Below the pieces are notes generated by a model. That model worked only from the letters and a program-made list of their open reading frames with translations. It did not search any database and was not told the origin of the DNA. Below are positions 8,456 to 16,946 of a stretch of 64,000 bases of DNA, one piece after another (within the stretch, counting starts at the first letter, position 1; every line of letters begins with the position of its first letter). Origin of the DNA: Nibribacter koreensis (GTDB lineage: Bacteria > Bacteroidota > Bacteroidia > Cytophagales > Hymenobacteraceae); NCBI RefSeq assembly GCF_039541795.1, contig NZ_BAABGX010000001.1, positions 1 to 64,000 on the forward strand, given 5' to 3'. The position numbers and the translations under genes were made by a program.

Positions 8456-9127
8456 TTAAATAGCAGGGTTTGCTTTATAAGCCTCCCACAACTCGTCTAC
8501 GGTTTTGCCGGTAAGGGCTTGCCAAACTTCAGGGGTGTAGGTTTGGTTGCGCATGTGGGCGTCTAAAGTGTCCACTAATTTCTTGTTCACCTTTTTCTCA
8601 GCCCAGAGTAGAAAGCGGGCAGTGATGCGGTAGCTGTTGGTGTAGTGGTGCTTCTCTGTCAGGTCAGGCAAAGACCAGTTGGCGCCGGCATTGTCCACGC
8701 CGTACACGTGGCGCACATAATCGGCAATGCCTTCGGTGAGCCAGCCGGGCCCGCTACTGGGCGGATACGCCTGTACCAAATGCATGGCCTCATGGGTGAT
8801 CACGTCAATGTCGCCGGGGCGTTTTTGCAACCACTTGGAGGCGATGGTGATTTTGCCATCGTGCGCGTAGGCCACGCCTGCATAGGCCGTGTCGATGGTG
8901 AGCGTCACGGTCTTGACGGTTTTCTTGTTGAACCGCTTGGCTTCTTTGGGGTAGACCTTGAAAAAGGCGTTCACCAATTTGTCTTGGATGGCTGGGTCAA
9001 ACGTTGGGTCCTGGTTCACGAACCTAAGGGTGTACTTGCCTTTTTTGATGGTGGTAGTTTGGGCATTGGCTTGATGATGTAGAAAGCCGAGGGCAAAAAC
9101 TAAGAGAAGGAAGAGTGCTTTTTTCAT
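8456..9127 (-). CDS. Basic secretory protein family metallopeptidase
   Basis: 223 residues with a signal peptide (MKKALFLLLVFALGFLHHQA, then NAQ). The zinc motif HEAMH sits in ITHEAMHLVQ at about residue 135 and is followed by GWLTEGIADYVRHVYG; the Glu and Asp of this segment are the conserved family residues. Plant and bacterial BSP proteins (PF04450) are secreted putative zinc peptidases with poorly known substrates. Here it would act in the periplasm or outside the cell. A single gene, convergent with the aldo/keto reductase. Confidence 0.85.
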   Translation of the reverse strand: MKKALFLLLVFALGFLHHQANAQTTTIKKGKYTLRFVNQDPTFDPAIQDKLVNAFFKVYPKEAKRFNKKTVKTVTLTIDTAYAGVAYAHDGKITIASKWLQKRPGDIDVITHEAMHLVQAYPPSSGPGWLTEGIADYVRHVYGVDNAGANWSLPDLTEKHHYTNSYRITARFLLWAEKKVNKKLVDTLDAHMRNQTYTPEVWQALTGKTVDELWEAYKANPAI

Positions 9128-9159
9128 TCAATGTAATTCTTGGGAAGAGAGCGTTTTCT

Positions 9160-9264
9160 TCTTTTCTGTCATCTTGGAAAGATCTTGTGGGCAAACTGGA
9201 GTAGCGTTTATTTAAGCGCTGGTCTAGCTTGCTCACAAGGTCCTTTCAGGATGACAAAAGAAAG
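9160..9264. repeat. Repeat B copy 1 (MITE-like inverted repeat)
   Basis: An imperfect inverted repeat with ends TGTCAT (9167) and ATGACA (9256). Each arm is about 40 nt: the left reads GTCATCTTGGAAAGATCTTG then TGGGCAAACT, and the right is its near reverse complement. The centre is short. It has no coding capacity of its own. A second, longer copy is at 45891-46043. Confidence 0.8.
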
Positions 9265-9296
9265 AGTATTCTGGTGATAGTAGGATTTTTACTCCT

Positions 9297-11597
9297 TTAC
9301 TGCTTCGGGGAGAACGAATATGGGAAGGCGCTTTCTTGGGTGCCGCGGTTGGTGTTGGGCTTATCCGTCATGTCAAACTTGAGACGGCCCCCTTTCATCA
9401 GGTCGAAATGGTCCACCCAGTTCTTGTCATAGCTTTTGCCGTTCACCTTTAACTCCTGCACATAGCGATTTTGGTCGCTGTTCTTAGGGGCTTCAATCTC
9501 CACCTTCTTGCCGTTCTCTAGCGTCAACGTCATCTTCTGGAAAAGCGGCGCGCCCAAAACGTACTGCGTGGTGCCGGGGCAAACCGGGTAGAAGCCCATA
9601 GCGCTGAACACGTACCAAGCACTGGTCTGACCGTTGTCCTCATCTCCGCAGTAGCCGTCTGGGGTGGGCTTGTACATGCGGTTCATGGTTTCGCGGGTCC
9701 AGTACTGGGTTTTCCAGGGCGCGCCCGCGAAGTTGTACAGATAAATCATGTGCTGGATGGGCTGGTTACCGTGCGCATACTGGCCCATGTTGGCAATCTG
9801 CATCTCCTTTATTTCATGAATCACACTGCCGTAATACGTGTCATCAAACACCGGCGGTAAGGTGAACACCGAGTCCAGCTTCTTGACGAAGTTTTCTTTC
9901 CCGCCCATCAGATTCACCAGGCCCTGCACGTCATGAAACACGCTCCAGCTATAGTGCCAGCTGTTGCCCTCAGTGAAGGCGTCTCCCCATTTAAAAGGGT
10001 TAAATGGCGACTGGAACGTGCCATCCTGGTTTTTGCCGCGCATCAAGCCGGTGCTCGGGTCAAAGAGGTGGCGGTAGTTTTGGCTTCGTTTGGCGTACAA
10101 GTCAATGTCTGCCTGCGGTTTCTTGAGGGCTTTGGCCAGTTGGTAAATCGCAAAGTCGTCATAGGCATACTCCAGTGTACGGGCGGCGTTTTCGTTGATT
10201 TTAACGTCATACGGTACGTAGCCCAGCTTCTTGTAATACTCAGCGCCCTTGCGGCCAATAGCCGAGATGGGACCTTCATTGTTAGCTCCGTGCAAAAGCG
10301 CCTCATACAGTTTCTCAATGTCATAGCCGCGAAGGCCTTTCACGTAGGCGTCTGCCACCACTGAAGCCGAATTGTTGCCCACCATGATGTCGGCGTAGCC
10401 CGGGCTAGACCATTCAGGTAACCAGCCGCCCTCCAGAAAGTCGTTGACCAGACCAGCCTGCATCTCTTGGTTGATACTCGGGTACATCAGGTTCAGGAAA
10501 GGGTATAGGGCTCTAAACGTGTCCCAGAAACCGGTGCCGGCAAACCTGTAGCCGTCGTGCACCTGACCGGTGTAGGGGCTGTAGTGCACAATCTTGTTGG
10601 CCGCGTTCACCTCGTACATCTTATGAGGGAAGAACAGCGTGCGGTACAGGCAGGAGTAGAAGGTGCGTTGCTGTTCATCAGAGCCGCCTTCCACTTCAAT
10701 GCGGCTGAGGGCCTTGTTCCATAGGCTGCGGGCCTTCTCTTTGGTCTGTTCAAAACTGTCCTGGGCCAGTTCGCGCTGCAGGTTCAATTCTGCCTGCTCA
10801 AAACTGATAAACGACGAGGCCACTTTCAGATTCACCTTTTCGCCTTTGGCCGTCCTGAACCCAATGACAGCGCCCGAGTGGTTAGAAGTCAGTTCCAGCG
10901 AATCTTTCACCAGCGTATTGCCTCTGAACGTGCGGGAAAACGTGAAGGCCTTGTCTACATAGATGACGAAGTAGTTCCGGAAGTTCTTCGGGTTGCTGCG
11001 GGCGGCGCGGGTGGTATACCCAATGATTTTCTTCTGAGCCGGAAGCACCTTGATGTACGAGCCTTTGTCCAGCGCGTCAATCACCAGAAAAGAGCTGTCA
11101 GCTTTGGGGTAGGTGAACCGGAACTGGGCGGCGCGCTCCGTGGGCGTAATCTCTGTAGTCACGTCATGGTCTGCCAGGTACACGCTGTAATAGTAGGGCT
11201 TGGCGACTTCGGCTTTGTGTGAAAACCAGCTGGCGCGGCCGTCTTGGTCAAACTTCAATTTGCCGGTCACGGGCATGATGACAAATTGCCCATAGTCATT
11301 CATCCAGGGGCTGGGTTGGTGCGTCTGCTTGAAGCCCCTGATTTTGTCGGCAGCATAGGTGTAGGCCCAGCCGTTGCCCATGGTGCCGGTTTGCGGTGTC
11401 CAGAAGTTCATGCCCCAGGGCACGGCAATGGCTGGGTAGGTATTGCCGTTGGAGAGGCTGGGTTTGGAGTCGGTGCCCATGAGCGGGTTGACCAGCTCTT
11501 CGGGGGCAGAGGTTGTTTTTTTCTTTTGGCTGAATGTTTCAGAGGTGGTAAAAGCCAAAGACAGGAGGAGCAGGGAGAATCTGAATAGACGGTTCAT
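9297..11597 (-). CDS. GH92 family alpha-mannosidase, secreted
   Basis: 766 residues from the ATG at 11597, which opens a signal peptide (MNRLFRFSLLLLSLAFTTS). The longer frame from 11648 would read through repeat A copy 4. GH92 landmarks are present in order: NPLMGTDSKPSLSNGNTYPA near the N-terminus, GFKQTHQPSPWMNDYG, GTGFWDTFRALYP, GGWLPEWSSPGY, GNQPIQHMIYLYN and the C-terminal GDEDNGQTSAWYVFSAMG. GH92 enzymes are calcium-dependent inverting exo-alpha-mannosidases, often alpha-1,2-specific, acting on N-glycans or yeast mannan. No SusC/SusD pair is adjacent, so it is a stand-alone enzyme here. Confidence 0.92.
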   Translation of the reverse strand: MNRLFRFSLLLLSLAFTTSETFSQKKKTTSAPEELVNPLMGTDSKPSLSNGNTYPAIAVPWGMNFWTPQTGTMGNGWAYTYAADKIRGFKQTHQPSPWMNDYGQFVIMPVTGKLKFDQDGRASWFSHKAEVAKPYYYSVYLADHDVTTEITPTERAAQFRFTYPKADSSFLVIDALDKGSYIKVLPAQKKIIGYTTRAARSNPKNFRNYFVIYVDKAFTFSRTFRGNTLVKDSLELTSNHSGAVIGFRTAKGEKVNLKVASSFISFEQAELNLQRELAQDSFEQTKEKARSLWNKALSRIEVEGGSDEQQRTFYSCLYRTLFFPHKMYEVNAANKIVHYSPYTGQVHDGYRFAGTGFWDTFRALYPFLNLMYPSINQEMQAGLVNDFLEGGWLPEWSSPGYADIMVGNNSASVVADAYVKGLRGYDIEKLYEALLHGANNEGPISAIGRKGAEYYKKLGYVPYDVKINENAARTLEYAYDDFAIYQLAKALKKPQADIDLYAKRSQNYRHLFDPSTGLMRGKNQDGTFQSPFNPFKWGDAFTEGNSWHYSWSVFHDVQGLVNLMGGKENFVKKLDSVFTLPPVFDDTYYGSVIHEIKEMQIANMGQYAHGNQPIQHMIYLYNFAGAPWKTQYWTRETMNRMYKPTPDGYCGDEDNGQTSAWYVFSAMGFYPVCPGTTQYVLGAPLFQKMTLTLENGKKVEIEAPKNSDQNRYVQELKVNGKSYDKNWVDHFDLMKGGRLKFDMTDKPNTNRGTQESAFPYSFSPKQ

Positions 11598-11598
11598 G

Positions 11599-11636
11599 CG
11601 TTTTTGGGCTATTTCCAGAAAAATAAGCGGAAAATG
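11599..11636. repeat. Repeat A copy 4, touching a start codon
   Basis: CGTTTTTGGGCTATTTCC arm, right arm ending GCGGAAAATG. It ends one base before the GH92 ATG (11597), so on the mRNA the whole palindrome fills the position where a ribosome binding site would be. Confidence 0.75.
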
Positions 11637-11702
11637 GCAGATTTCCATTTTTGATTTTTGGTTGCTCCAGCTGATAAGAATGTAGCCGTATTAACTTCTC
11701 CG

Positions 11703-12030
11703 CAGTTGTTGGTGTTCTCACCAACGACTAAAACTGCTATTCAAACTAACTAGCCAATTGCAACACATTGCGCACGGCTTTGGCTATGCCTGAGGAATGC
11801 CGCTTTATTCGGTGCCCTTATGCCCTTCGTTGCATTGCTGCCGCCAAGCGCTCGCGGCCGCGGGGCCCCGTCTTCCCGCCTCGCGCTGTACCAGCTTGCC
11901 TCTTCTGCGTGGCACCGCCTTTGGCTGGGTAACCAATCCTGCCTGTTTTAACCGCTAATCTGTCAGAGGTGGCAACCTGCTTAGGCGACTCGCCGGAAAG
12001 ACTGGATTCGGGTGCGGGTAGTAAAGGCTT
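11703..12030. repeat. Repeat C copy 1 (hairpin plus GC-rich block)
   Basis: Non-coding stretch. It starts with a perfect hairpin GTTGGTG-TTCT-CACCAAC (about 11709-11726) and, about 130 nt on, has the GC-rich string GCGCTCGCGGCCGCGGGGCC. It ends near GGAAAGACTGGATTCGGG. The same landmarks in the same order and spacing recur at 38890-39175. No continuous reading frame is shared by the two copies. Confidence 0.65.
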
Positions 12031-12046
12031 CTACTACTCGCAGACT

Positions 12047-12131
12047 CCCCCCTCGAGGGGGGTGAAGGGGGGTGTTTACACCAGCATATAAATCAACCAG
12101 CAATCAACAATTATCAATCAACAATCAACAA
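12047..12131. repeat. Palindrome and ATCAACA tandem repeats
   Basis: A perfect palindrome CCCCCC-TCGA-GGGGGG at 12047-12062 is followed at 12091-12131 by five to six imperfect copies of the heptamer ATCAACA/ATCAACC. No gene is visible. It fills the rest of the 690-bp gap between the GH92 gene and the ACP-like gene. Confidence 0.6.
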
Positions 12132-12186
12132 TAACATTGTATTAGGCTACTATTCTAACCATCTCCCTTTAGGAGAAGAGATTGCT

Positions 12187-12224
12187 CGTTTTTGGGCTAC
12201 TTTCCAGAAAACAGGCCAAAAACG
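12187..12224. repeat. Repeat A copy 5
   Basis: CGTTTTTGGGCTACTTTC arm, CA centre, right arm GAAAACAGGCCAAAAACG. It lies 10 bp beyond the terminator of the ACP-like gene. Confidence 0.9.
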
Positions 12225-12231
12225 CAGTAAA

Positions 12232-12262
12232 TAAAAAAGGCAGGAGAAGCTCCTGCCTTTTT
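12232..12262 (-). terminator. Intrinsic terminator of the ACP-like gene
   Basis: Stem GGCAGGAG (12239-12246), 3-nt loop, CTCCTGCC (12250-12257), flanked by A-rich and T-rich runs. On the minus strand the stem is followed by TTTTTT. It lies 27 bp after the stop of the ACP-like gene. Confidence 0.85.
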
Positions 12263-12288
12263 AGTGTGTATGAAAGCTAAAGAAAATT

Positions 12289-12534
12289 TTATTTGCCCTG
12301 AGTTGCTAGAAAATGGATGAAGTCACAAACAGTTTGCAAAGGCACATCGTCTGGAATTTCTACCTGAAAGCGTTTTTCCAGGTCCCAGATTATCTCCACT
12401 ATTTGTAAGGCATCCAGTCCTAAATCTTGGTAAAGGTGGGCGGTGGGTTTCAGTTTGGAGACCGGGAGCTTGGTGCGTTTTTGAATGAGGTGTATCACCC
12501 GCTCTTGTAGAGAAGGCGCTAATAGGGTAATCAT
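12289..12534 (-). CDS. Acyl-carrier-protein-like protein without the phosphopantetheine serine
   Basis: 81 residues from the ATG at 12534. A longer frame from 12627 would run through the terminator of the upstream efflux operon, so I reject it. The four-helix ACP pattern is clear: LQERVIHLIQKRT, then a YQDLGLDALQIVEIIWDLEK segment, then IPDDVP and a last helix. In genuine ACPs the motif is DSL, with Ser carrying 4'-phosphopantetheine. Here the codons read GAT GCC TTA (DAL), so the attachment Ser is Ala. It therefore cannot be a normal acyl carrier; it may be a structural or regulatory ACP relative, or a decayed copy. No fatty acid or NRPS gene is adjacent. Confidence 0.75.
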   Translation of the reverse strand: MITLLAPSLQERVIHLIQKRTKLPVSKLKPTAHLYQDLGLDALQIVEIIWDLEKRFQVEIPDDVPLQTVCDFIHFLATQGK

Positions 12535-12583
12535 AACTTCTGTGTAAGAATATGAAACAGATGGAGGTTGGGTAGAAGAAGGG

Positions 12584-12609
12584 AAAAAAACGGGCGCAAG
12601 ATGCGCCCG
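12584..12609 (-). terminator. Intrinsic terminator of the first RND efflux operon
   Basis: Stem CGGGCGCA (12591-12598), 3-nt loop, TGCGCCCG (12602-12609). On the minus strand seven T follow. It lies 30 bp after the permease stop (12639) and separates it from the ACP-like gene. Confidence 0.9.
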
Positions 12610-12638
12610 CCTTTCTATATCATTCATTCAGGTGGTAT

Positions 12639-15600
12639 TTAGACGATTGCCACGTGGCCGTGGTGTTCTTTCTGTGCTTCCAACTCAGCGGTTTCGCGCT
12701 CCAGTTCTTCGGCGGTTTTGTCAATTAAGACAATCTCCTCATTCTTATCCCAGCCAAACTTAGCCAAGATGCGGTCGAAGCCATAGTAGATGATAGGCAC
12801 CACAATCAGGGTCAGGAACATGGACGAGCTCAGACCGCCAATCAAGGCCCAGGCCAGACCGTTCTTGGTCGCGGCTACGGAACCACCGGCTAAGGCAATG
12901 GGTAACATACCAATCACCATCGCTAGGGTAGTCATCAAGATAGGTCGGAAACGAATGCGGACGGCTTCCAGCAATGCGCTTTTCACATCATGGCCTTCCT
13001 TTTTCATCTGGTTGGTAAAGTCCACCACCATGATGGCGTTCTTGGCTACCAGACCAATCATCATGATAATACCAAGGATGGAGAAGATACTCAAACTCTG
13101 CGCGGCCAAAGCCAGAGCCAACAAGGCACCAATGATGGCGAGCGGAATAGAGAATAATACCACCAGCGGGTATACATAGGAGTCATACAGAGCTACCATG
13201 ATCAGGTACACGAAAATGATAGACGCCAACAAGGCAATCCCCAACGTCCCGAAACCTTCGCTCTGGTTTTTCAGGTCACCGGCGTAGTCAATGGTCACCC
13301 CGTTTGGTACTTTGATCTCAGCCATCTTAGCTTGAATGTCAGCCCCTACCGAACCAGACGGACGACCGATTACCTGCGAGTTCACGTTCAGGGACGTCAC
13401 GCGGTTGGTACGCTCCAGCTGAGACGGGCCCGTGGACTGTTTCACATCGGCGAACTGTCCTAAACGCACTACCTTGCCCTGGTTGTTGATGAAGGAAAGG
13501 TTGGCTATGTCGGTTACGTTGCGGCGGTCAAACTCATCCAGACGGATGTTGATGTCATAGTCCTCGGTGCCGGAGCGGAAGGTAGCGTCGGTGTTTCCGG
13601 AGAAAGCCATCTGCATACCAGCACCCACGCTTTCCAGGGTCATGCCCACGCTGGCCATCTTGTCACGGTCCACGACCACCTCAATCTCAGGATTACCGCC
13701 TTCTACAGACACTTCCACATCTACCGTACCAGGCACACTCTCTACCACGTTGGTCACGCGCTTAGAGAAGGCAATCAGGGTGTCCAGGTTAGAACCTGAT
13801 AGGACAATCTGAATAGGCGCCTGGGCATTTCCCACCAAACCTACTGGTACTGGAGAAACCTCTACATTCGGCAGTTTGCTTTCAATGTCGGCTTTGGCCT
13901 GACGGCTGAATTGCTGGGTGCTGAACGCCCGCTCTTTCACGTCTACTAAGGCAACTGACAATTCTGCTTGGTAGGCAGAAGTCTGGCCCGCCTGCGAGGA
14001 AGCGGTAGTACCCACTGTGGTGAACACGCGTTTTACTTCTGGGATAGTGCGCAGGTATTCTTCTACTTGTTTAGTCGCGTAGTTAGTCTGCTCCACGGTA
14101 GAGTTTTTAGGTAACTCCAACTGCAAGCTCACCTCACCGCGGTCACCTGATGGAATGAATTCAGAACCAATGAACCCGAACGGCACCAACATGAACGAGG
14201 CGATCAACAACAAGAAGGTAACGCCCAGCGTGATAAACTTGTGATTGAACGCCCACTTCAAAGTGTTGGTGAACCCTTCAATGATTCTGTCCAATAATCT
14301 CTCAAACCAAAGGATGAACCGCCCGAACATATTCTTGTCAGACACGTGCTCCAGCTTGGAGAAACGGCTGGCCAACAACGGAATCAAGGTAAAGGCCACG
14401 AATAAGGAGATCATGGTCGCTATGGCCACGACCACCGCAAACTGGCGCAGGATGTCAGATACCAGACCGGTTGACAGGGCAATCGGCACGAATACCACCA
14501 CAATTACCAGGGTGATGGAAGTAACGGTGGCCATGATTTCCTTGATACCATCATATGCCGACTGGGCCGGGCTTTTGCCCATCTCCATGTGCCGGTAAAT
14601 GTTCTCAATCACCACAATAGCATCATCCACCAGAATACCTACTACTAGCGAGAGCGCCAATAAGGACATCAAGTTCAGTGAGTAGCCCAATAGGAACATG
14701 GCAATGAAAGTAGCTACCAATGATGCCGGGATGGATACCATTACAATCACTGCGTTCCGCAGGGAGTGCAAGAACAATAGCATCACCACCGCCACCAAGA
14801 TAACGGCAATAATCAAGTCGTGAATCACCGAATCAGCGGCTTCCAAAGTAAAGTCAGAACTGTCTGAAGCGATGTTGAATTTCAGGCCTTCCTTGGCGTA
14901 GATTTTCTCCAGGTTGGCCAAAGCGGCTTTGGTCTGCGCACTTACCTCTACGGCGTTGGCGTCTGACTGCTTCTGAATAGTGATACCCACTGATGCCTTA
15001 GAGTTGATACGGCTCAACACGTCCACATCTTTCTGGGTATCCTGCACCTCGGCTAGATCAGATAAACGCACGGTTCCGTTCTGGTCAGATTTGATGACCA
15101 AGTTGCGCAGTTGGTCCAGGTTTTGGTACTTACCCGCCAAACGTAGCTGGGTCTGACCATTCTCATTCTTGATTCTACCCGTAGGGAAGTCCAGGTTGGA
15201 GTTCTTAATACGCTGTTGAACTTGCAAGATAGAGATGCCATAAGCCTCTAGTCTGTCGGCTTTGATGTTCACCTTAATCTCGCGCTCAGCACCACCCAAG
15301 ACTTTAATCTGGGCCATACCCGGCACGCGGGAAAGCTCTGGCTTAATCTTGTTGTCAATCAAATCGAAGAACTCAGTTGCCGGCATGTTGGCCGTGGCCC
15401 CCATCTTGATGATAGGCAGGTCGTCAAAGTCAAACTTGTTCAAGGTTGGAGGGTCAGCATCTTCTGGCAATCGGGCCAGGATGGCGTTAATCTTCCGTTG
15501 GGCGTCCTGCAAGCTCAAGTCCACGTTGGTGCCTTGGTTCAATTGGATGGTGATGATGGAGAAACTCTCCAAAGAGGTTCCTTTCATCTCCTTCACATTC

Positions 15601-15824
15601 TCCAACGCAGACAAGGCGTCTTCAATCTCTTTGGTCACTGAGTTCTCTACCTCATTCGGGGAGGCGCCCGGGTACAGCGTGGTAATGGTTAATACCGGCG
15701 GGCTGAACTTAGGCAACAACTCGTAGTTGAGGGAGTTGTAGGAGACAACGCCTAGGAGCGTGAGGACCGTGAAGACCACCACCACCAGGGTTGACCGCTG
15801 TATAGATAATTTGGTTATGTTCAT
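12639..15824 (-). CDS. RND efflux permease, HAE1 family (system 1)
   Basis: 1061 residues, full length for an AcrB-type inner-membrane H+-antiporter. TM1 is at ~12-32, a periplasmic porter loop follows, a TM block sits at ~335-490, a second porter loop follows, and the last TM block is at ~860-1010. The proton-relay Asp pair is visible in GILVDDAIVVIEN and the TM10 Lys in GLVAKNAIMVVDF. The cytoplasmic tail is charged and ends HHGHVAIV. It pumps hydrophobic compounds out of the periplasm with its adaptor and TolC partner, encoded 36 bp upstream and beyond. It is the last gene of the gbsR-like regulator-tolC-adaptor-permease operon. Confidence 0.93.
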   Translation of the reverse strand: MNITKLSIQRSTLVVVVFTVLTLLGVVSYNSLNYELLPKFSPPVLTITTLYPGASPNEVENSVTKEIEDALSALENVKEMKGTSLESFSIITIQLNQGTNVDLSLQDAQRKINAILARLPEDADPPTLNKFDFDDLPIIKMGATANMPATEFFDLIDNKIKPELSRVPGMAQIKVLGGAEREIKVNIKADRLEAYGISILQVQQRIKNSNLDFPTGRIKNENGQTQLRLAGKYQNLDQLRNLVIKSDQNGTVRLSDLAEVQDTQKDVDVLSRINSKASVGITIQKQSDANAVEVSAQTKAALANLEKIYAKEGLKFNIASDSSDFTLEAADSVIHDLIIAVILVAVVMLLFLHSLRNAVIVMVSIPASLVATFIAMFLLGYSLNLMSLLALSLVVGILVDDAIVVIENIYRHMEMGKSPAQSAYDGIKEIMATVTSITLVIVVVFVPIALSTGLVSDILRQFAVVVAIATMISLFVAFTLIPLLASRFSKLEHVSDKNMFGRFILWFERLLDRIIEGFTNTLKWAFNHKFITLGVTFLLLIASFMLVPFGFIGSEFIPSGDRGEVSLQLELPKNSTVEQTNYATKQVEEYLRTIPEVKRVFTTVGTTASSQAGQTSAYQAELSVALVDVKERAFSTQQFSRQAKADIESKLPNVEVSPVPVGLVGNAQAPIQIVLSGSNLDTLIAFSKRVTNVVESVPGTVDVEVSVEGGNPEIEVVVDRDKMASVGMTLESVGAGMQMAFSGNTDATFRSGTEDYDINIRLDEFDRRNVTDIANLSFINNQGKVVRLGQFADVKQSTGPSQLERTNRVTSLNVNSQVIGRPSGSVGADIQAKMAEIKVPNGVTIDYAGDLKNQSEGFGTLGIALLASIIFVYLIMVALYDSYVYPLVVLFSIPLAIIGALLALALAAQSLSIFSILGIIMMIGLVAKNAIMVVDFTNQMKKEGHDVKSALLEAVRIRFRPILMTTLAMVIGMLPIALAGGSVAATKNGLAWALIGGLSSSMFLTLIVVPIIYYGFDRILAKFGWDKNEEIVLIDKTAEELERETAELEAQKEHHGHVAIV

Positions 15825-15859
15825 GTTCTAAACTTCTTCTGTAAAAAGAAAAGATGTGA

Positions 15860-16921
15860 TTACTTAAGCGGCGTCACTTGAATGCCTTCGCGCAGGTTGA
15901 TTTGGCCACTGCGAACCACTTGCTCTGTAGGTTGTACCCCGTCCAGAATCTCTACCTGGTTTTGGGTCACAATACCCACTTTCACTTTGCGTAAGAATGC
16001 TTTGTTATCCTTTACCACATACACGCTTGGGTCCTGGATGCTACCAACAATGGCTTCACGAGGCAACAACAAGGCGTCACGCTGGGCGTTTACCGGGAAG
16101 AAAGCCGTGCCGTACATACCGGCGCGCAGGTTGTTGTTGGCCGTGTTCTTCACTTCAATTTCCACGTCAAACTTCAGGCTGGCGTCTGCGGCGGCACCGA
16201 TGGCCATCACGGTACCTTCGTATTCCTGGGCACCGCCGGCGTTAGCGGTCACTTTCACTTTCTGGCCTTTGTTAATCAAGAGCACTTCAGACTCAGAGGC
16301 TTTTACGTTCAGCTTCAGGCGGTCCACGTTCACGATGTCATACATTCTGGTTCCGGCATTGGCGTTCAGGTAGGACCCTACTTCAATGTACATCTCATTG
16401 ATTTGGCCATTGATAGGGGCCGTCACGCGGGTGTTGCCTTGGTTCTGGCGGGCCGCTACCAACTGGGCGCGGGTGGCGTTCACGTTGATTTGTGCTTCTT
16501 CTACCTGGCGTTTGGTCACGGCGTCACCGGCAATCAGGTTTTTCATGCGCTCCAGGTCTTTCTGAGCTTTCTGGTAGTTAGCGTTGGCCGTGGCCAGGTT
16601 GGCGGCGCTGGTGTTGTCTTCTACCTGCAACAGCAGTTCGCCGGCGCGTACTTTGTCGCCTTTGCGCTTGTAAACACGCTGAATCTGACCAGAAATTTCT
16701 GATACCAAGGTCAGGCTCTGCACCGGCTTGAAATTCCCCTGCGCCGTGAATGACTTGTCCAATTTGGCAGACTCCACTTGGGTTAATGTTACCGGAATGG
16801 CTTCGCTCTTAATTTCAGCGACGGCGGCTTTCTCGGTCATTTCAGTTTTGTTCTTGTTCAAGGTGTAGGCAACCGCGCCAATTAGCACAAGCACAACAAC
16901 GATATAAATCAGCTTTTTCAT
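15860..16921 (-). CDS. RND periplasmic adaptor (MFP) subunit (system 1)
   Basis: 353 residues. The N-terminal helix (~4-21) has no lipobox cysteine, so it is anchored by a signal anchor, unlike the adaptor of system 2. It has lipoyl half-motifs around SEISGQIQRVYKRKGDKVRAG and VTAPINGQINEMYIEVGSYL, an alpha-helical hairpin between them (~95-150), then beta-barrel and membrane-proximal domains. It bridges the permease and TolC. It sits 35 bp before the permease and 25 bp after tolC, so it is co-transcribed. Confidence 0.92.
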   Translation of the reverse strand: MKKLIYIVVVLVLIGAVAYTLNKNKTEMTEKAAVAEIKSEAIPVTLTQVESAKLDKSFTAQGNFKPVQSLTLVSEISGQIQRVYKRKGDKVRAGELLLQVEDNTSAANLATANANYQKAQKDLERMKNLIAGDAVTKRQVEEAQINVNATRAQLVAARQNQGNTRVTAPINGQINEMYIEVGSYLNANAGTRMYDIVNVDRLKLNVKASESEVLLINKGQKVKVTANAGGAQEYEGTVMAIGAAADASLKFDVEIEVKNTANNNLRAGMYGTAFFPVNAQRDALLLPREAIVGSIQDPSVYVVKDNKAFLRKVKVGIVTQNQVEILDGVQPTEQVVRSGQINLREGIQVTPLK

Positions 16922-16946
16922 TTTATGGATGATGTACAGGTAAAGG

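Noticed and set aside
9024..9236. A 70-codon frame through repeat B copy 1
   Set aside because: It runs through the inverted repeat and overlaps the 5' end of the metallopeptidase gene; the LPTRSFQDD peptide is just the repeat arm translated.
11598..11648. Longer GH92 N-terminus from 11648
   Set aside because: It would encode repeat A copy 4 and bury the signal peptide 17 residues inside.
12535..12627. Longer start for the ACP-like gene at 12627
   Set aside because: The extra 31 codons run through the intrinsic terminator of the preceding efflux operon.
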